Assembly (NCBI GenBank): GCA_021799935.1
Contig: JAJYZM010000088.1
Location: 1-5,388 of the forward strand
Direction: 5' to 3'
Source: a bacterium
GTDB lineage: Bacteria > SZUA-79 > Acidulodesulfobacterales > Acidulodesulfobacteraceae
Length of the DNA stretch: 5,388 nt
The position numbers and the translations under genes were made by a program. The notes below the pieces were generated by a model. That model saw only the letters and a list, made by a program, of their open reading frames with translations. It had not been told where the DNA came from and made no database searches. Below are positions 1 to 5,388 of this stretch, piece after piece (the first letter of the stretch is position 1; every line of letters begins with the position of its first letter).

Positions 1-277
1 CATACTTTCCCCGAAGTTCATTCTGCTGGACGAGCCGTTTTCGGGAATTGACCCTATAGCCGTCGAAGATATGCAGGATATTCTTACGGATTTAAGAAAC
101 GATTCCATAGGAATCCTGATAACCGACCATAATGTAAGAGAGGCATTAAGGATATGCAACAGCGCCTATATAATTAACGACGGAAAAATTATAGAAAAAG
201 GCTCTCCCTCCCATATTATTTCCAGTTCCATAGTAAAAAGATTCTTCCTCGGAGAAAAGTTTAATTTGGGTATCTGA
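1..277 (+). CDS. lptB: LptB, LPS export ABC transporter ATP-binding protein (3' part only)
   Basis: This is the C-terminal 91 residues of the cytoplasmic ATPase that drives the LptBFGC complex, which extracts lipopolysaccharide from the inner membrane and pushes it along the Lpt bridge. The reading frame is open from base 2, so the N-terminal Walker A and signature motif lie outside the window. Visible parts are Walker B FILLDEP (fragment residues 6-12, catalytic Glu at 11), the D-loop SGIDP (14-18) and the H-loop TDHNVRE (His at 43). The Glu-to-His distance of 32 equals that in E. coli LptB. The tail [13 protein letters not shown] matches the LptB-specific ending (VKRVYLGEDFRL in E. coli), which separates it from generic ABC ATPases such as LivF. 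An internal ATG at 71 is not the start. Lying 56 bp upstream of rpoN is the classic arrangement. LptB implies an LPS-bearing outer membrane. Confidence 0.95.
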   Translation, partial: ILSPKFILLDEPFSGIDPIAVEDMQDILTDLRNDSIGILITDHNVREALRICNSAYIINDGKIIEKGSPSHIISSSIVKRFFLGEKFNLGI

Positions 278-306
278 GCCGAATGTTATATAATAATATT
301 ATATAA
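266..306 (+). promoter_or_regulatory. Possible rpoN promoter within an AT-only palindrome
   Basis: A perfect -10 hexamer TATAAT lies at 289-294. With a 17-bp spacer the -35 position is TTGGGT (266-271), which overlaps the end of lptB and matches only TTG of the consensus. The -10 is embedded in a perfect 9-bp inverted repeat (arms 286-294 and 298-306, 3-nt loop) made only of A and T. This could drive rpoN separately from the lptB transcript, with a start near 301. In so AT-rich a gap a TATAAT can arise by chance, and the palindrome is too weak and lacks the GC stem of a terminator. Confidence 0.35.
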
Positions 307-333
307 ATAAAGGTAGTTTTTTCGGAGTTTAGT

Positions 334-1815
334 ATGAGCGGTATGGAATTAAGGCAAAATCTGAAGCTGTCACAGCAGTTGGTTATGACCCCGCGCCTTC
401 AGCTTGCTATTAAAATGCTGGCGTTGAACAATATCGAACTTTCCGATATGGTCAAGCAGGAAATACTGGAAAATCCAATATTAGACCAGGAAACTGCCGG
501 AGCAAAGAGCGAAGAAGATGCCGAAAGCGAAAATTTTAAGCCGGCAAACGAAGCAATGCCCGATGCCGGCGGAGCCATAGCCGAAGCCGAAGACGGATTT
601 AAGGAAATTGCCCAATACTTAGTCAACTATAACGAACAGTTTGTCGATTTATCCAGGGACGACGGCAGTTACGGCGGAGCCGACAAAAATTATTTAGAAT
701 ACAAGCTGGAAAATAGTTTTTACGCGGGCAAAACCCTTTACGAGCATTTAATGGAGCAGGTGAGAACGGGAGATTTTTCCGACGAGGAAATTTTGCTTGC
801 AGGATATATCGCTGGCAATTTGGATTCTAAAGGACTGCTTGCCGTCTCCAGGCATGACCTTGAGGATTTTGCGGTAAATGCCGGGGTGCGCAATAACGCT
901 AAGCTGTTTGTCGCCGAAACTCTTAGTAAAATTAACAGGCTTGAGCCGGTGGGTCTCGCCGCAGAAAATACGTTGTCGAGCCTGTTGCTCCAGGCCGGTT
1001 ATTATTTTAAAGACGATGTCCTGCTTAGGGACATAATTGAAAAATACCTGAAAGAAGTAGCAAATAAAAATTATCAAAAAATATCCAAAGAAACGGGAAA
1101 AAGTATAAAGGATGTTTTAAGTTCGATAGAAAATCTCAGAAAATTAAACCCGAACCCTGCGGCTAATTTCAGCAGGGAAGAACCCCGCTACATAGTCCCC
1201 GACCTGTTTTTAAAAAAAGAGGGCGGGCGCTACGTCGTGTTTATGGACGATAATTCTATTCCTCAAATTAGAATAAACGGCTATTATAAAAAAATTATAA
1301 GCGGAGAGATCGAAGTATCCGGCGATATGAAAAGCTACGCTGAAGAAAGATTTAAGTCGGCTTTATGGCTTATGAAGAGCATAGATACCAGAAAAGAAAC
1401 AATTTTAAATATTGCGCAAAAAATAGTCGATAAACAAACGGAATATTTTAATAAAGGCGTCGGGAACCTAAAGCCTTTAATTTTAAAAGATATAGCCGAA
1501 GAGCTTAATATTCACGAATCTACGGTATCTAGAGCGACGGCCAATAAATATTTAAGCACGCATATCGGCGTTTTCGAGCTGAAGGATTTTTTTACGGGAG
1601 CGTCGTACGGGGCATCTTCTTCGGAAAACGTTATGACGAGGATAAAAGCTATTATAGATTCCGAAAATTCGTCGGGTAAAATTTTCAGGGACAACGAGAT
1701 AACCGCTCTGCTTAAAAAACAGGGAATCACGATAGCCAGAAGGACTATTGCAAAATACAGGGAAATTATGAACATACCCCCGTCAAACATCAGAAGCAAG
1801 GGAATAAAATTATAA
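334..1815 (+). CDS. rpoN: RNA polymerase sigma-54 factor RpoN
   Basis: This is the alternative sigma factor that directs core RNA polymerase to -24/-12 promoters and needs AAA+ enhancer-binding proteins to open them. At 493 aa it is of normal length. Region I (about 1-50) has the activator-responsive segment KLSQQLVMTPRLQLAIKML. Region II (about 51-93) is an acidic, Ala-rich linker. The core-binding domain follows (about 120-340). Next comes the HTH part of the DNA-binding domain, with TRKETIL (352-358), LKPLILKDIAEEL (379-391) and HESTVSRATANKYL (394-407). The RpoN box ARRTIAKYRE (468-477) differs from the canonical form only by Ile for Val. The start at 334 has a GGAG 6 bp upstream (324-327). 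The in-frame ATG at 343 would place that GGAG 15 bp away, so it is less likely. No enhancer-binding protein and no convincing -24/-12 promoter is present in this window, so its targets cannot be read here. Confidence 0.98.
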   Translation: MSGMELRQNLKLSQQLVMTPRLQLAIKMLALNNIELSDMVKQEILENPILDQETAGAKSEEDAESENFKPANEAMPDAGGAIAEAEDGFKEIAQYLVNYNEQFVDLSRDDGSYGGADKNYLEYKLENSFYAGKTLYEHLMEQVRTGDFSDEEILLAGYIAGNLDSKGLLAVSRHDLEDFAVNAGVRNNAKLFVAETLSKINRLEPVGLAAENTLSSLLLQAGYYFKDDVLLRDIIEKYLKEVANKNYQKISKETGKSIKDVLSSIENLRKLNPNPAANFSREEPRYIVPDLFLKKEGGRYVVFMDDNSIPQIRINGYYKKIISGEIEVSGDMKSYAEERFKSALWLMKSIDTRKETILNIAQKIVDKQTEYFNKGVGNLKPLILKDIAEELNIHESTVSRATANKYLSTHIGVFELKDFFTGASYGASSSENVMTRIKAIIDSENSSGKIFRDNEITALLKKQGITIARRTIAKYREIMNIPPSNIRSKGIKL

Positions 1816-1886
1816 TTATATAAAAATAATAACAAATTAAAATCGATTAATTAACTGTCCAAAATTGCCGATAGAAAATTTTAATT

Positions 1887-1913
1887 CTGGATTCCTGCTT
1901 ACGCAGGAATGAC
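1887..1913 (+). repeat. 27-bp palindromic repeat unit, copy 1
   Basis: The unit starts CTGGATTCC and ends GGAATGAC. It forms a perfect 8-bp stem with a 4-nt TTAC loop (1891-1910), extended in sequence by flanking CTGG and GAC. It is the better preserved of the two copies. Confidence 0.85.
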
Positions 1914-1945
1914 TTTGCAGGTTTTAAGTTCTTCACCCAACGGGT

Positions 1946-1972
1946 GTCATTCACGCGTAGGCGGGAATCCAG
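1946..1972 (-). repeat. 27-bp palindromic repeat unit, copy 2 (inverted)
   Basis: Read on the minus strand, this unit again starts CTGGATTCC and ends GAATGAC. It differs from copy 1 at four positions. One base change (A1953 against G1964) leaves a mismatch in its own 8-bp stem. It is separated from copy 1 by 32 bp, so the two can pair with each other as an alternative to forming two small hairpins. Confidence 0.85.
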
Positions 1973-2047
1973 TGTTTATATAACTTTAATGCCATTTTAA
2001 CGGTTTTTATCGGCAATTTTGGGTAACTAAAAAGGGAGAGTGAACAG

Positions 2048-2572
2048 ATGAACATTGCGGTTACTTTTAAGCATATCGATTCGAGCGACGCTATAAGAAA
2101 ATATGCCGAATCGAAGGTTTTGAAACTCGAAAAATATTTAAATAATATTCTGGAGGCCCACGTTACTTTAAGCATAGAACGCGTTGACCACAAAGAATCG
2201 GGCGTTGCCCAGATTAAACTGTCGGCTAAAAACCTTAACGTTAACGCGGAGGAAAAATCCGCAGATATTTACAGCGCTATAGACCTCTTATTGGAAAAGG
2301 TGGAGGCGCAGATTAAAAAACATAAAGAAAAGATAAGAAGAAAAGAACACGCAGAGGAAGGCGCAGGCGCAGCCGAGCCGGATGAGGACGTTTCCAATCT
2401 TGAAGTAAAAGACGATTACGAAAGACAGCCTCTCAGCGTTAAAGAAGCTTTGCATAAATTAGAAAAAAGAAATAAAGATTTCATAATTTTTAAAGATAAA
2501 GAATCTTCTAAAATATCTTTTATTTTTAGGGGAGAAGACGGGGGGTTTTCGTTAATTACGCCCGAATTGTAA
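2048..2572 (+). CDS. hpf: Long-form ribosome hibernation promoting factor (HPF/RaiA family)
   Basis: This 174-aa protein binds the decoding region of the 30S subunit and silences ribosomes in stationary phase or starvation. The N-terminal domain (about 1-98) begins MNIAVTFKHIDSSDAIRKYAESKV, the beta-alpha-beta fold of YfiA/HPF, and ends in the long basic helix DIYSAIDLLLEKVEAQIKKH. A charged, Ala/Glu-rich linker (about 99-120) follows. The C-terminal domain (about 121-174), PLSVKEALHKLEKRNKDFIIF then FRGEDGGFSLITPE, is the dimerisation domain of long HPF. In known long HPFs it pairs two ribosomes into 100S particles without RMF; that activity is inferred here. The start has AGGGAG 9 bp upstream (2033-2038). 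Only 25 bp separate the nested repeat element from the ATG. rapZ follows after 6 bp, so the two are almost certainly cotranscribed. Confidence 0.95.
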   Translation: MNIAVTFKHIDSSDAIRKYAESKVLKLEKYLNNILEAHVTLSIERVDHKESGVAQIKLSAKNLNVNAEEKSADIYSAIDLLLEKVEAQIKKHKEKIRRKEHAEEGAGAAEPDEDVSNLEVKDDYERQPLSVKEALHKLEKRNKDFIIFKDKESSKISFIFRGEDGGFSLITPEL

Positions 2573-2578
2573 GAAAAT

Positions 2579-3442
2579 ATGGAAAAACCCAATATAATAT
2601 TAGTCAGCGGGATTTCCGGTTCGGGGAAGTCGTCGGCGTTAAAAATTTTTGAAGACAAAGGTTTTTTTTGCGTAGATAATATGCCAATGCTTCTTTTGCC
2701 TAAATTTTTCGAATTAGGTTTGTCGGCGAGGCTGAAGAATATACTTTTTGTCGTCGATATAAGGGAAAAAAGTTTTTTAGGCGAGTTAGAAAATTATATT
2801 AAATTTTTAAAACGCCGGTCGGGATTTTTTAAATTTATTTTTTTCGACGCAAGAGACGACATAGTCATAAGGAGATATTCCGAAACCCGAAGAAAGCATC
2901 CTTTATCGGGAAGCGACATATCCTCCGCGGTTAAAAAAGAGCGCAGGCTTCTTAAAAAAGCAAAAACGGCCGCAGATGCGGTTATAGACACTTCCGATAT
3001 TAAAATCCACGAACTTGAGCATATCTTATCTTCGCATTTAGAAGGGCTTATATTTCCCGTTTCATTTTCCGTTAAAATAATTTCATTCGGTTTTAAATAC
3101 GGTCTGCCGCTAGAGGCGGACACCGTTTTCGACGCAAGATTTCTTCCGAACCCATTTTTCGTAGAGCCTTTAAAAGGTTTGACCGGCATCGATACCGAAA
3201 TAGCCGATTATATGTTTTCTTTTAAAGAATCCAAAGAATTTATAAAACGTATAGCCGATTTTTTAGTTTTTACCCTGCCTCTTTACAGGAGGGAAAACAA
3301 ATCTTATTTTACCGCCGGAATAGGCTGTACCGGAGGCGTCCACAGGTCTGTTTTCGTAGTCGAAGAATTAAAAAAAAGGCTCGGTAGCATTAACGACGAA
3401 TACGGAATATCGTATTTGCACAGAGACATTCAAAAACAATAA
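2579..3442 (+). CDS. rapZ: RapZ/YvcJ-family nucleotide-binding protein
   Basis: This 287-aa protein belongs to the RapZ (YvcJ/YhbJ) family; the E. coli member is 284 aa. The N-terminal P-loop domain carries Walker A GISGSGKS (11-18), FFCVDNMP (29-36), a Walker B-like FIFFDARD (86-93) and SETRRKHPLS (101-110). The C-terminal domain has SFGFKYGLPLEADTVFDARF (169-188), LPNPFF (189-194), LTGID (201-205) and GCTGGVHRSV (249-258). In E. coli the protein presents the small RNA GlmZ to RNase E and so controls glucosamine-6-phosphate synthase; in Bacillus YvcJ is a GTPase/ATPase. The basic KRKP tail of the E. coli protein is not present (it ends HRDIQKQ), so GlmZ-like RNA control should not be assumed. 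No Shine-Dalgarno is visible before the ATG and the gene begins 6 bp after the hpf stop, which suggests translational coupling. ptsN, often located between these two genes, is absent. Confidence 0.95.
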   Translation: MEKPNIILVSGISGSGKSSALKIFEDKGFFCVDNMPMLLLPKFFELGLSARLKNILFVVDIREKSFLGELENYIKFLKRRSGFFKFIFFDARDDIVIRRYSETRRKHPLSGSDISSAVKKERRLLKKAKTAADAVIDTSDIKIHELEHILSSHLEGLIFPVSFSVKIISFGFKYGLPLEADTVFDARFLPNPFFVEPLKGLTGIDTEIADYMFSFKESKEFIKRIADFLVFTLPLYRRENKSYFTAGIGCTGGVHRSVFVVEELKKRLGSINDEYGISYLHRDIQKQ

Positions 3443-3447
3443 ATAAA

Positions 3448-3476
3448 TTGACCTTGAGGCGTATTTATTATATTAT
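3448..3476 (+). promoter_or_regulatory. Sigma-70-type promoter for metK
   Basis: TTGACC (3448-3453, 5 of 6 matches to consensus) and TATTAT (3471-3476, 5 of 6) are separated by exactly 17 bp. The site begins 5 bp after the rapZ stop. The expected transcription start near 3483 gives a leader of about 40 nt, too short for a SAM riboswitch. This is the best promoter in the window and suggests metK-ahcY is its own unit. Confidence 0.7.
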
Positions 3477-3522
3477 ATAACTAAATATATTTATTTTTCT
3501 AATTTTTAAAAGGTGAATTATC

Positions 3523-4716
3523 ATGAACAATAAAAAATCTAGTTTTATTTTTACGTCCGAGTCGGTAACCGAAGGCCATCCTGATAAAATTTGCGATAAA
3601 ATATCCGATTCTATCCTTGATGCTTTTATAGCGCAGGATAAATATTCCAAAGTCGCCCTTGAAACTATGGTGACGACCGGGCTTGTAGCCATTGCCGGCG
3701 AGGTTTCGTCCAACGGTTCGGTAAATTATCAGGATATAATAAGAAACGTTATAAAAGAAATAGGATACGACGATTCGTCAATAGGTTTCGATTATAAAAG
3801 CTGCGGGATAATAGCGGCCGTCGGTAAACAGTCTTCCGATATAAGAATGGGCGTCGAAAGGGAAAAAGACGAAGACCAGGGTGCCGGCGACCAGGGGCTG
3901 ATGTTCGGATACGCCACGTCGGAAACGGAAGATTTTATGCCTGCTCCTATATATTACGCACATAAATTAACGAAAAGACTTGCAGAGGTTAGAAAAACCG
4001 GCGTTCTGGATTTTATAAGACCGGACGGTAAATCCCAAGTTTCCGTCAGATACGTAAACGGCGAACCGGATAAAATTACTTCCATAGTTCTTTCCACCCA
4101 GCATACGGAGTCGGTATCGCAGGAAAAACTTAAGGATGCCGTAATTTCCGAAGTTATAGGCAAGACTATACCTGCGGAACTTATGGATAAAGATACTAAA
4201 TTTTTTATAAACCCTACGGGGCGTTTTGTCATAGGCGGCCCTAACGGCGACACCGGGCTTACCGGAAGAAAAATAATAGTCGATACATACGGTGGAATGG
4301 GCAGGCACGGCGGAGGAGCTTTTTCGGGAAAGGACCCTTCAAAAGTCGATAGAAGCGGTTCCTATATGGCAAGATTTATAGCTAAAAACGTGGTCGGCAG
4401 CGGCGTAGCTAAAAAATGCGAAGTTCAGGTAGCATACGCCATAGGCGTCGCCGAACCGGTTTCTGTTATGGCAAATACTTTCGGTACGGGAATTTATCCC
4501 GACGAAGCTATTTCGCTGGCTATTTGTAAAGTTTTTAGTTTAAAGCCTTATAACATCGTTAAAACCCTTGACCTTTTAAGGCCTATTTATGCTAAGACAT
4601 CCAACTACGGACACTTCGGAAGATTCGACGACGATTTCGTATGGGAAAAACTTAATAAAATCGAAGAAATCAAGAAAGAGGCTCAGAGCTTAAGCAAAAC
4701 TAAAGAATTCGTATAA
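3523..4716 (+). CDS. metK: S-adenosylmethionine synthase (methionine adenosyltransferase)
   Basis: This cytosolic enzyme makes SAM from ATP and methionine, releasing phosphate and pyrophosphate; it acts as a homo-oligomer. At 397 aa it is slightly longer than E. coli MetK (384). Visible signatures are [20 protein letters not shown] (10-29, with the HPDK ATP/metal site at 19-22), the methionine/ATP loop [12 protein letters not shown] (120-131), [20 protein letters not shown] (228-247), GRK (248-250) followed by DTYGG, and the P-loop-like [19 protein letters not shown] (263-281). GHFGR (363-367) lies near the C-terminus. All catalytic Asp, Lys and His positions that I can place by motif are present. 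AAGGTGA lies 6 bp before the ATG. ahcY follows after 46 bp with no terminator-like hairpin between, so they are probably cotranscribed. SAM supply is essential in most bacteria. Confidence 0.98.
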   Translation: MNNKKSSFIFTSESVTEGHPDKICDKISDSILDAFIAQDKYSKVALETMVTTGLVAIAGEVSSNGSVNYQDIIRNVIKEIGYDDSSIGFDYKSCGIIAAVGKQSSDIRMGVEREKDEDQGAGDQGLMFGYATSETEDFMPAPIYYAHKLTKRLAEVRKTGVLDFIRPDGKSQVSVRYVNGEPDKITSIVLSTQHTESVSQEKLKDAVISEVIGKTIPAELMDKDTKFFINPTGRFVIGGPNGDTGLTGRKIIVDTYGGMGRHGGGAFSGKDPSKVDRSGSYMARFIAKNVVGSGVAKKCEVQVAYAIGVAEPVSVMANTFGTGIYPDEAISLAICKVFSLKPYNIVKTLDLLRPIYAKTSNYGHFGRFDDDFVWEKLNKIEEIKKEAQSLSKTKEFV

Positions 4717-4762
4717 AAGTTCGACTATATTAATTTATATAATAATAAATCTGGAGATTTAA

Positions 4763-5388
4763 ATGGCGGATATAAAAGACGTTAAACTTGCAAAACAGGG
4801 CAAAGAAAGAATTTTATGGGCGGAACAGGATATGCCCGTTTTGGGATTAATAAAAGGGCAGTTTGCCGAAAAAAAACCTTTTAAAGGTTTAAATATGGGG
4901 CTATGTCTTCATGTAACGGCCGAAACGGCAAACCTTGCTAGAACTCTTAACGAAGGCGGGGCGAACGTATATCTGTGCGCTTCCAATCCGCTTTCGACAC
5001 AGGACGATGTAGCCGCCTCCCTTACAAAGGATTTCGGAATCGACGTTTACGCCATAAAAGGGGAAGATTCCGATACCTATTATAAACACATAGAAAGCAT
5101 ACTCAGCCATGAGCCTAACGTTACCCTCGACGACGGCGCCGACCTAATATCGGTAATACATAAGAAGCATAAAAAATTAATTAAAAATATTAAGGCGTCT
5201 ATGGAGGAAACGACTACCGGCGTAATAAGGCTTCGCTCTATGCAGGCGGCCGGAGAACTCAAGATACCCGTTATAGCGGTTAACGACGCCGACGCCAAGC
5301 ATCTTTTCGACAACAGGTACGGCACGGGTCAATCTACTATCGACGGAATAATAAGAGCTACGGATATGCTTCTAGCGGGCAAAAATTT
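4763..5388 (+). CDS. ahcY: S-adenosylhomocysteine hydrolase (5' part, cut by window end)
   Basis: The first 208 codons are present and the frame is open to the window end. The enzyme reversibly hydrolyses S-adenosylhomocysteine to adenosine and homocysteine with bound NAD, removing the inhibitory product of SAM-dependent methylation. Visible motifs are CLHVTAETA (His50), TLDDGADL (Asp124), MEETTTGV (Glu149) and NDADAKHLFDNRYG (Lys179, Asp183, Asn184). By spacing these equal human His55, Asp131, Glu156, Lys186, Asp190 and Asn191. Only 24 residues separate Asp124 from Glu149, so the roughly 40-residue insert of Mycobacterium and Pseudomonas AhcY is missing, making this the compact type. GTGQSTIDG (187-195) leads into the NAD-binding domain, most of which is outside the window. 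The ATG has GGAG 6 bp upstream (4753-4756). Its place after metK fits one activated-methyl-cycle operon. Confidence 0.97.
   Translation, partial: MADIKDVKLAKQGKERILWAEQDMPVLGLIKGQFAEKKPFKGLNMGLCLHVTAETANLARTLNEGGANVYLCASNPLSTQDDVAASLTKDFGIDVYAIKGEDSDTYYKHIESILSHEPNVTLDDGADLISVIHKKHKKLIKNIKASMEETTTGVIRLRSMQAAGELKIPVIAVNDADAKHLFDNRYGTGQSTIDGIIRATDMLLAGKN

Larger units (their letters stand above)
1859..2022. repeat. Nested inverted-repeat element (MITE- or REP-doublet-like) between rpoN and hpf
   Basis: The outer ends are a perfect 15-bp inverted repeat, CCAAAATTGCCGATA (1859-1873) and its complement (2008-2022). Inside are two 27-bp units in opposite orientation (1887-1913 and 1946-1972) that match at 23 of 27 positions when one is reverse-complemented. 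Each unit is itself a palindrome. The left one has a perfect 8-bp stem, ATTCCTGC (1891-1898) with GCAGGAAT (1903-1910), and a TTAC loop. The right one has the same stem with one mismatch (1949-1956 with 1961-1968). A small ACCC/GGGT hairpin (1935-1945) sits in the centre. A candidate 5-bp direct repeat TAACT flanks the element (1852-1856 and 2024-2028). There is no coding capacity. The core resembles the dispersed ATTCC-N10-GGAAT palindromes found in many bacterial genomes, such as the neisserial dRS3 type. It may be a non-autonomous mobile element; copy number elsewhere in the genome is unknown. Confidence 0.8.

Noticed and set aside
399..626. Minus-strand open frame opposite rpoN
   Set aside because: It lies wholly inside a certain rpoN coding region, shows no recognisable protein and is low-complexity Ser/Ala sequence. 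Other minus-strand frames opposite rpoN, hpf, rapZ, metK and ahcY were dismissed for the same reason.
1906..1956. Possible sigma-54 promoter in the rpoN-hpf gap (rpoN controlling its neighbour)
   Set aside because: The GG/GC pair at 1906-1918 has the wrong spacing. The pair at 1943-1956 has the right spacing but matches only the GG and GC bases, with the rest of TGGCAC/TTGC absent.
1887..1972. The palindromic pair as a CRISPR fragment or intrinsic terminator
   Set aside because: The two units are inverted, not direct, with one 32-bp spacer, so this is not a CRISPR array. No T run follows either hairpin on the + strand, so it is not a standard terminator.
1951..2193. Minus-strand frame spanning the repeat and the start of hpf
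   Set aside because: It is antisense to hpf, ends in the palindromic repeat, has no family resemblance and shows no upstream Shine-Dalgarno sequence worth noting.
2662..2669. T8 run early in rapZ as a phase-variation tract
   Set aside because: It encodes part of the conserved GFFCVDN motif in a low-GC gene. Eight bases is short for phase variation and nothing else suggests on/off switching.
3438..3469. AATAAATA/TATTTATT inverted repeat after rapZ as a terminator
   Set aside because: The stem is only A-T pairs with a 16-nt loop, there is no T run directly after it, and it overlaps a much better promoter.
3484..3522. SAM riboswitch in the metK leader
   Set aside because: The leader from the predicted start is about 40 nt and AT-rich, with none of the multi-helix structure a SAM riboswitch needs.
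4738..4743. TATAAT upstream of ahcY as a separate promoter
   Set aside because: There is no acceptable -35 at 15-19 bp spacing, and the gap is AT-rich throughout. Cotranscription with metK is the simpler reading.

Overview
The window is a compact, AT-rich stretch of core bacterial genes, all on the + strand: the 3' end of lptB, then rpoN (sigma-54), a long-form hpf, rapZ, metK, and the 5' part of ahcY, which is cut by the window edge. LptB powers lipopolysaccharide export, so the host is a diderm bacterium that makes LPS. The low GC, heavy use of ATA and AGA/AGG codons, long-form HPF and compact AhcY would suit a low-GC Desulfobacterota ('Deltaproteobacteria')-like or related diderm lineage. 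That placement is inference, and the sequence alone does not fix it.

Layout. Bases 1-277 are the LptB C-terminus. A short AT-rich gap with a perfect TATAAT inside an AT-only palindrome leads to rpoN (334-1815). The largest gap (1816-2047, 232 bp) is mostly filled by a nested inverted-repeat element (about 1859-2022): an outer perfect 15-bp inverted repeat encloses two head-to-head copies of a 27-bp palindromic unit of the TGGATTCC...GGAATGAC type. Next come hpf (2048-2572) and, 6 bp later, rapZ (2579-3442). A near-consensus sigma-70 promoter right after rapZ starts what looks like a new unit: metK (3523-4716) and ahcY (4763 to past the end).

How the genes relate. lptB-rpoN-hpf-rapZ is the widely conserved 'rpoN cluster' linking the alternative sigma factor, ribosome hibernation and envelope or amino-sugar regulation. 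The ptsN gene often found between hpf and rapZ is absent here. metK and ahcY are two steps of the activated-methyl cycle: SAM is made, used by methyltransferases, and the resulting S-adenosylhomocysteine is hydrolysed.

I see no defence, mobile-gene, CRISPR or otherwise clearly novel system. The most unusual feature is the nested repeat between rpoN and hpf, which ends just 10 bp before the hpf Shine-Dalgarno sequence.
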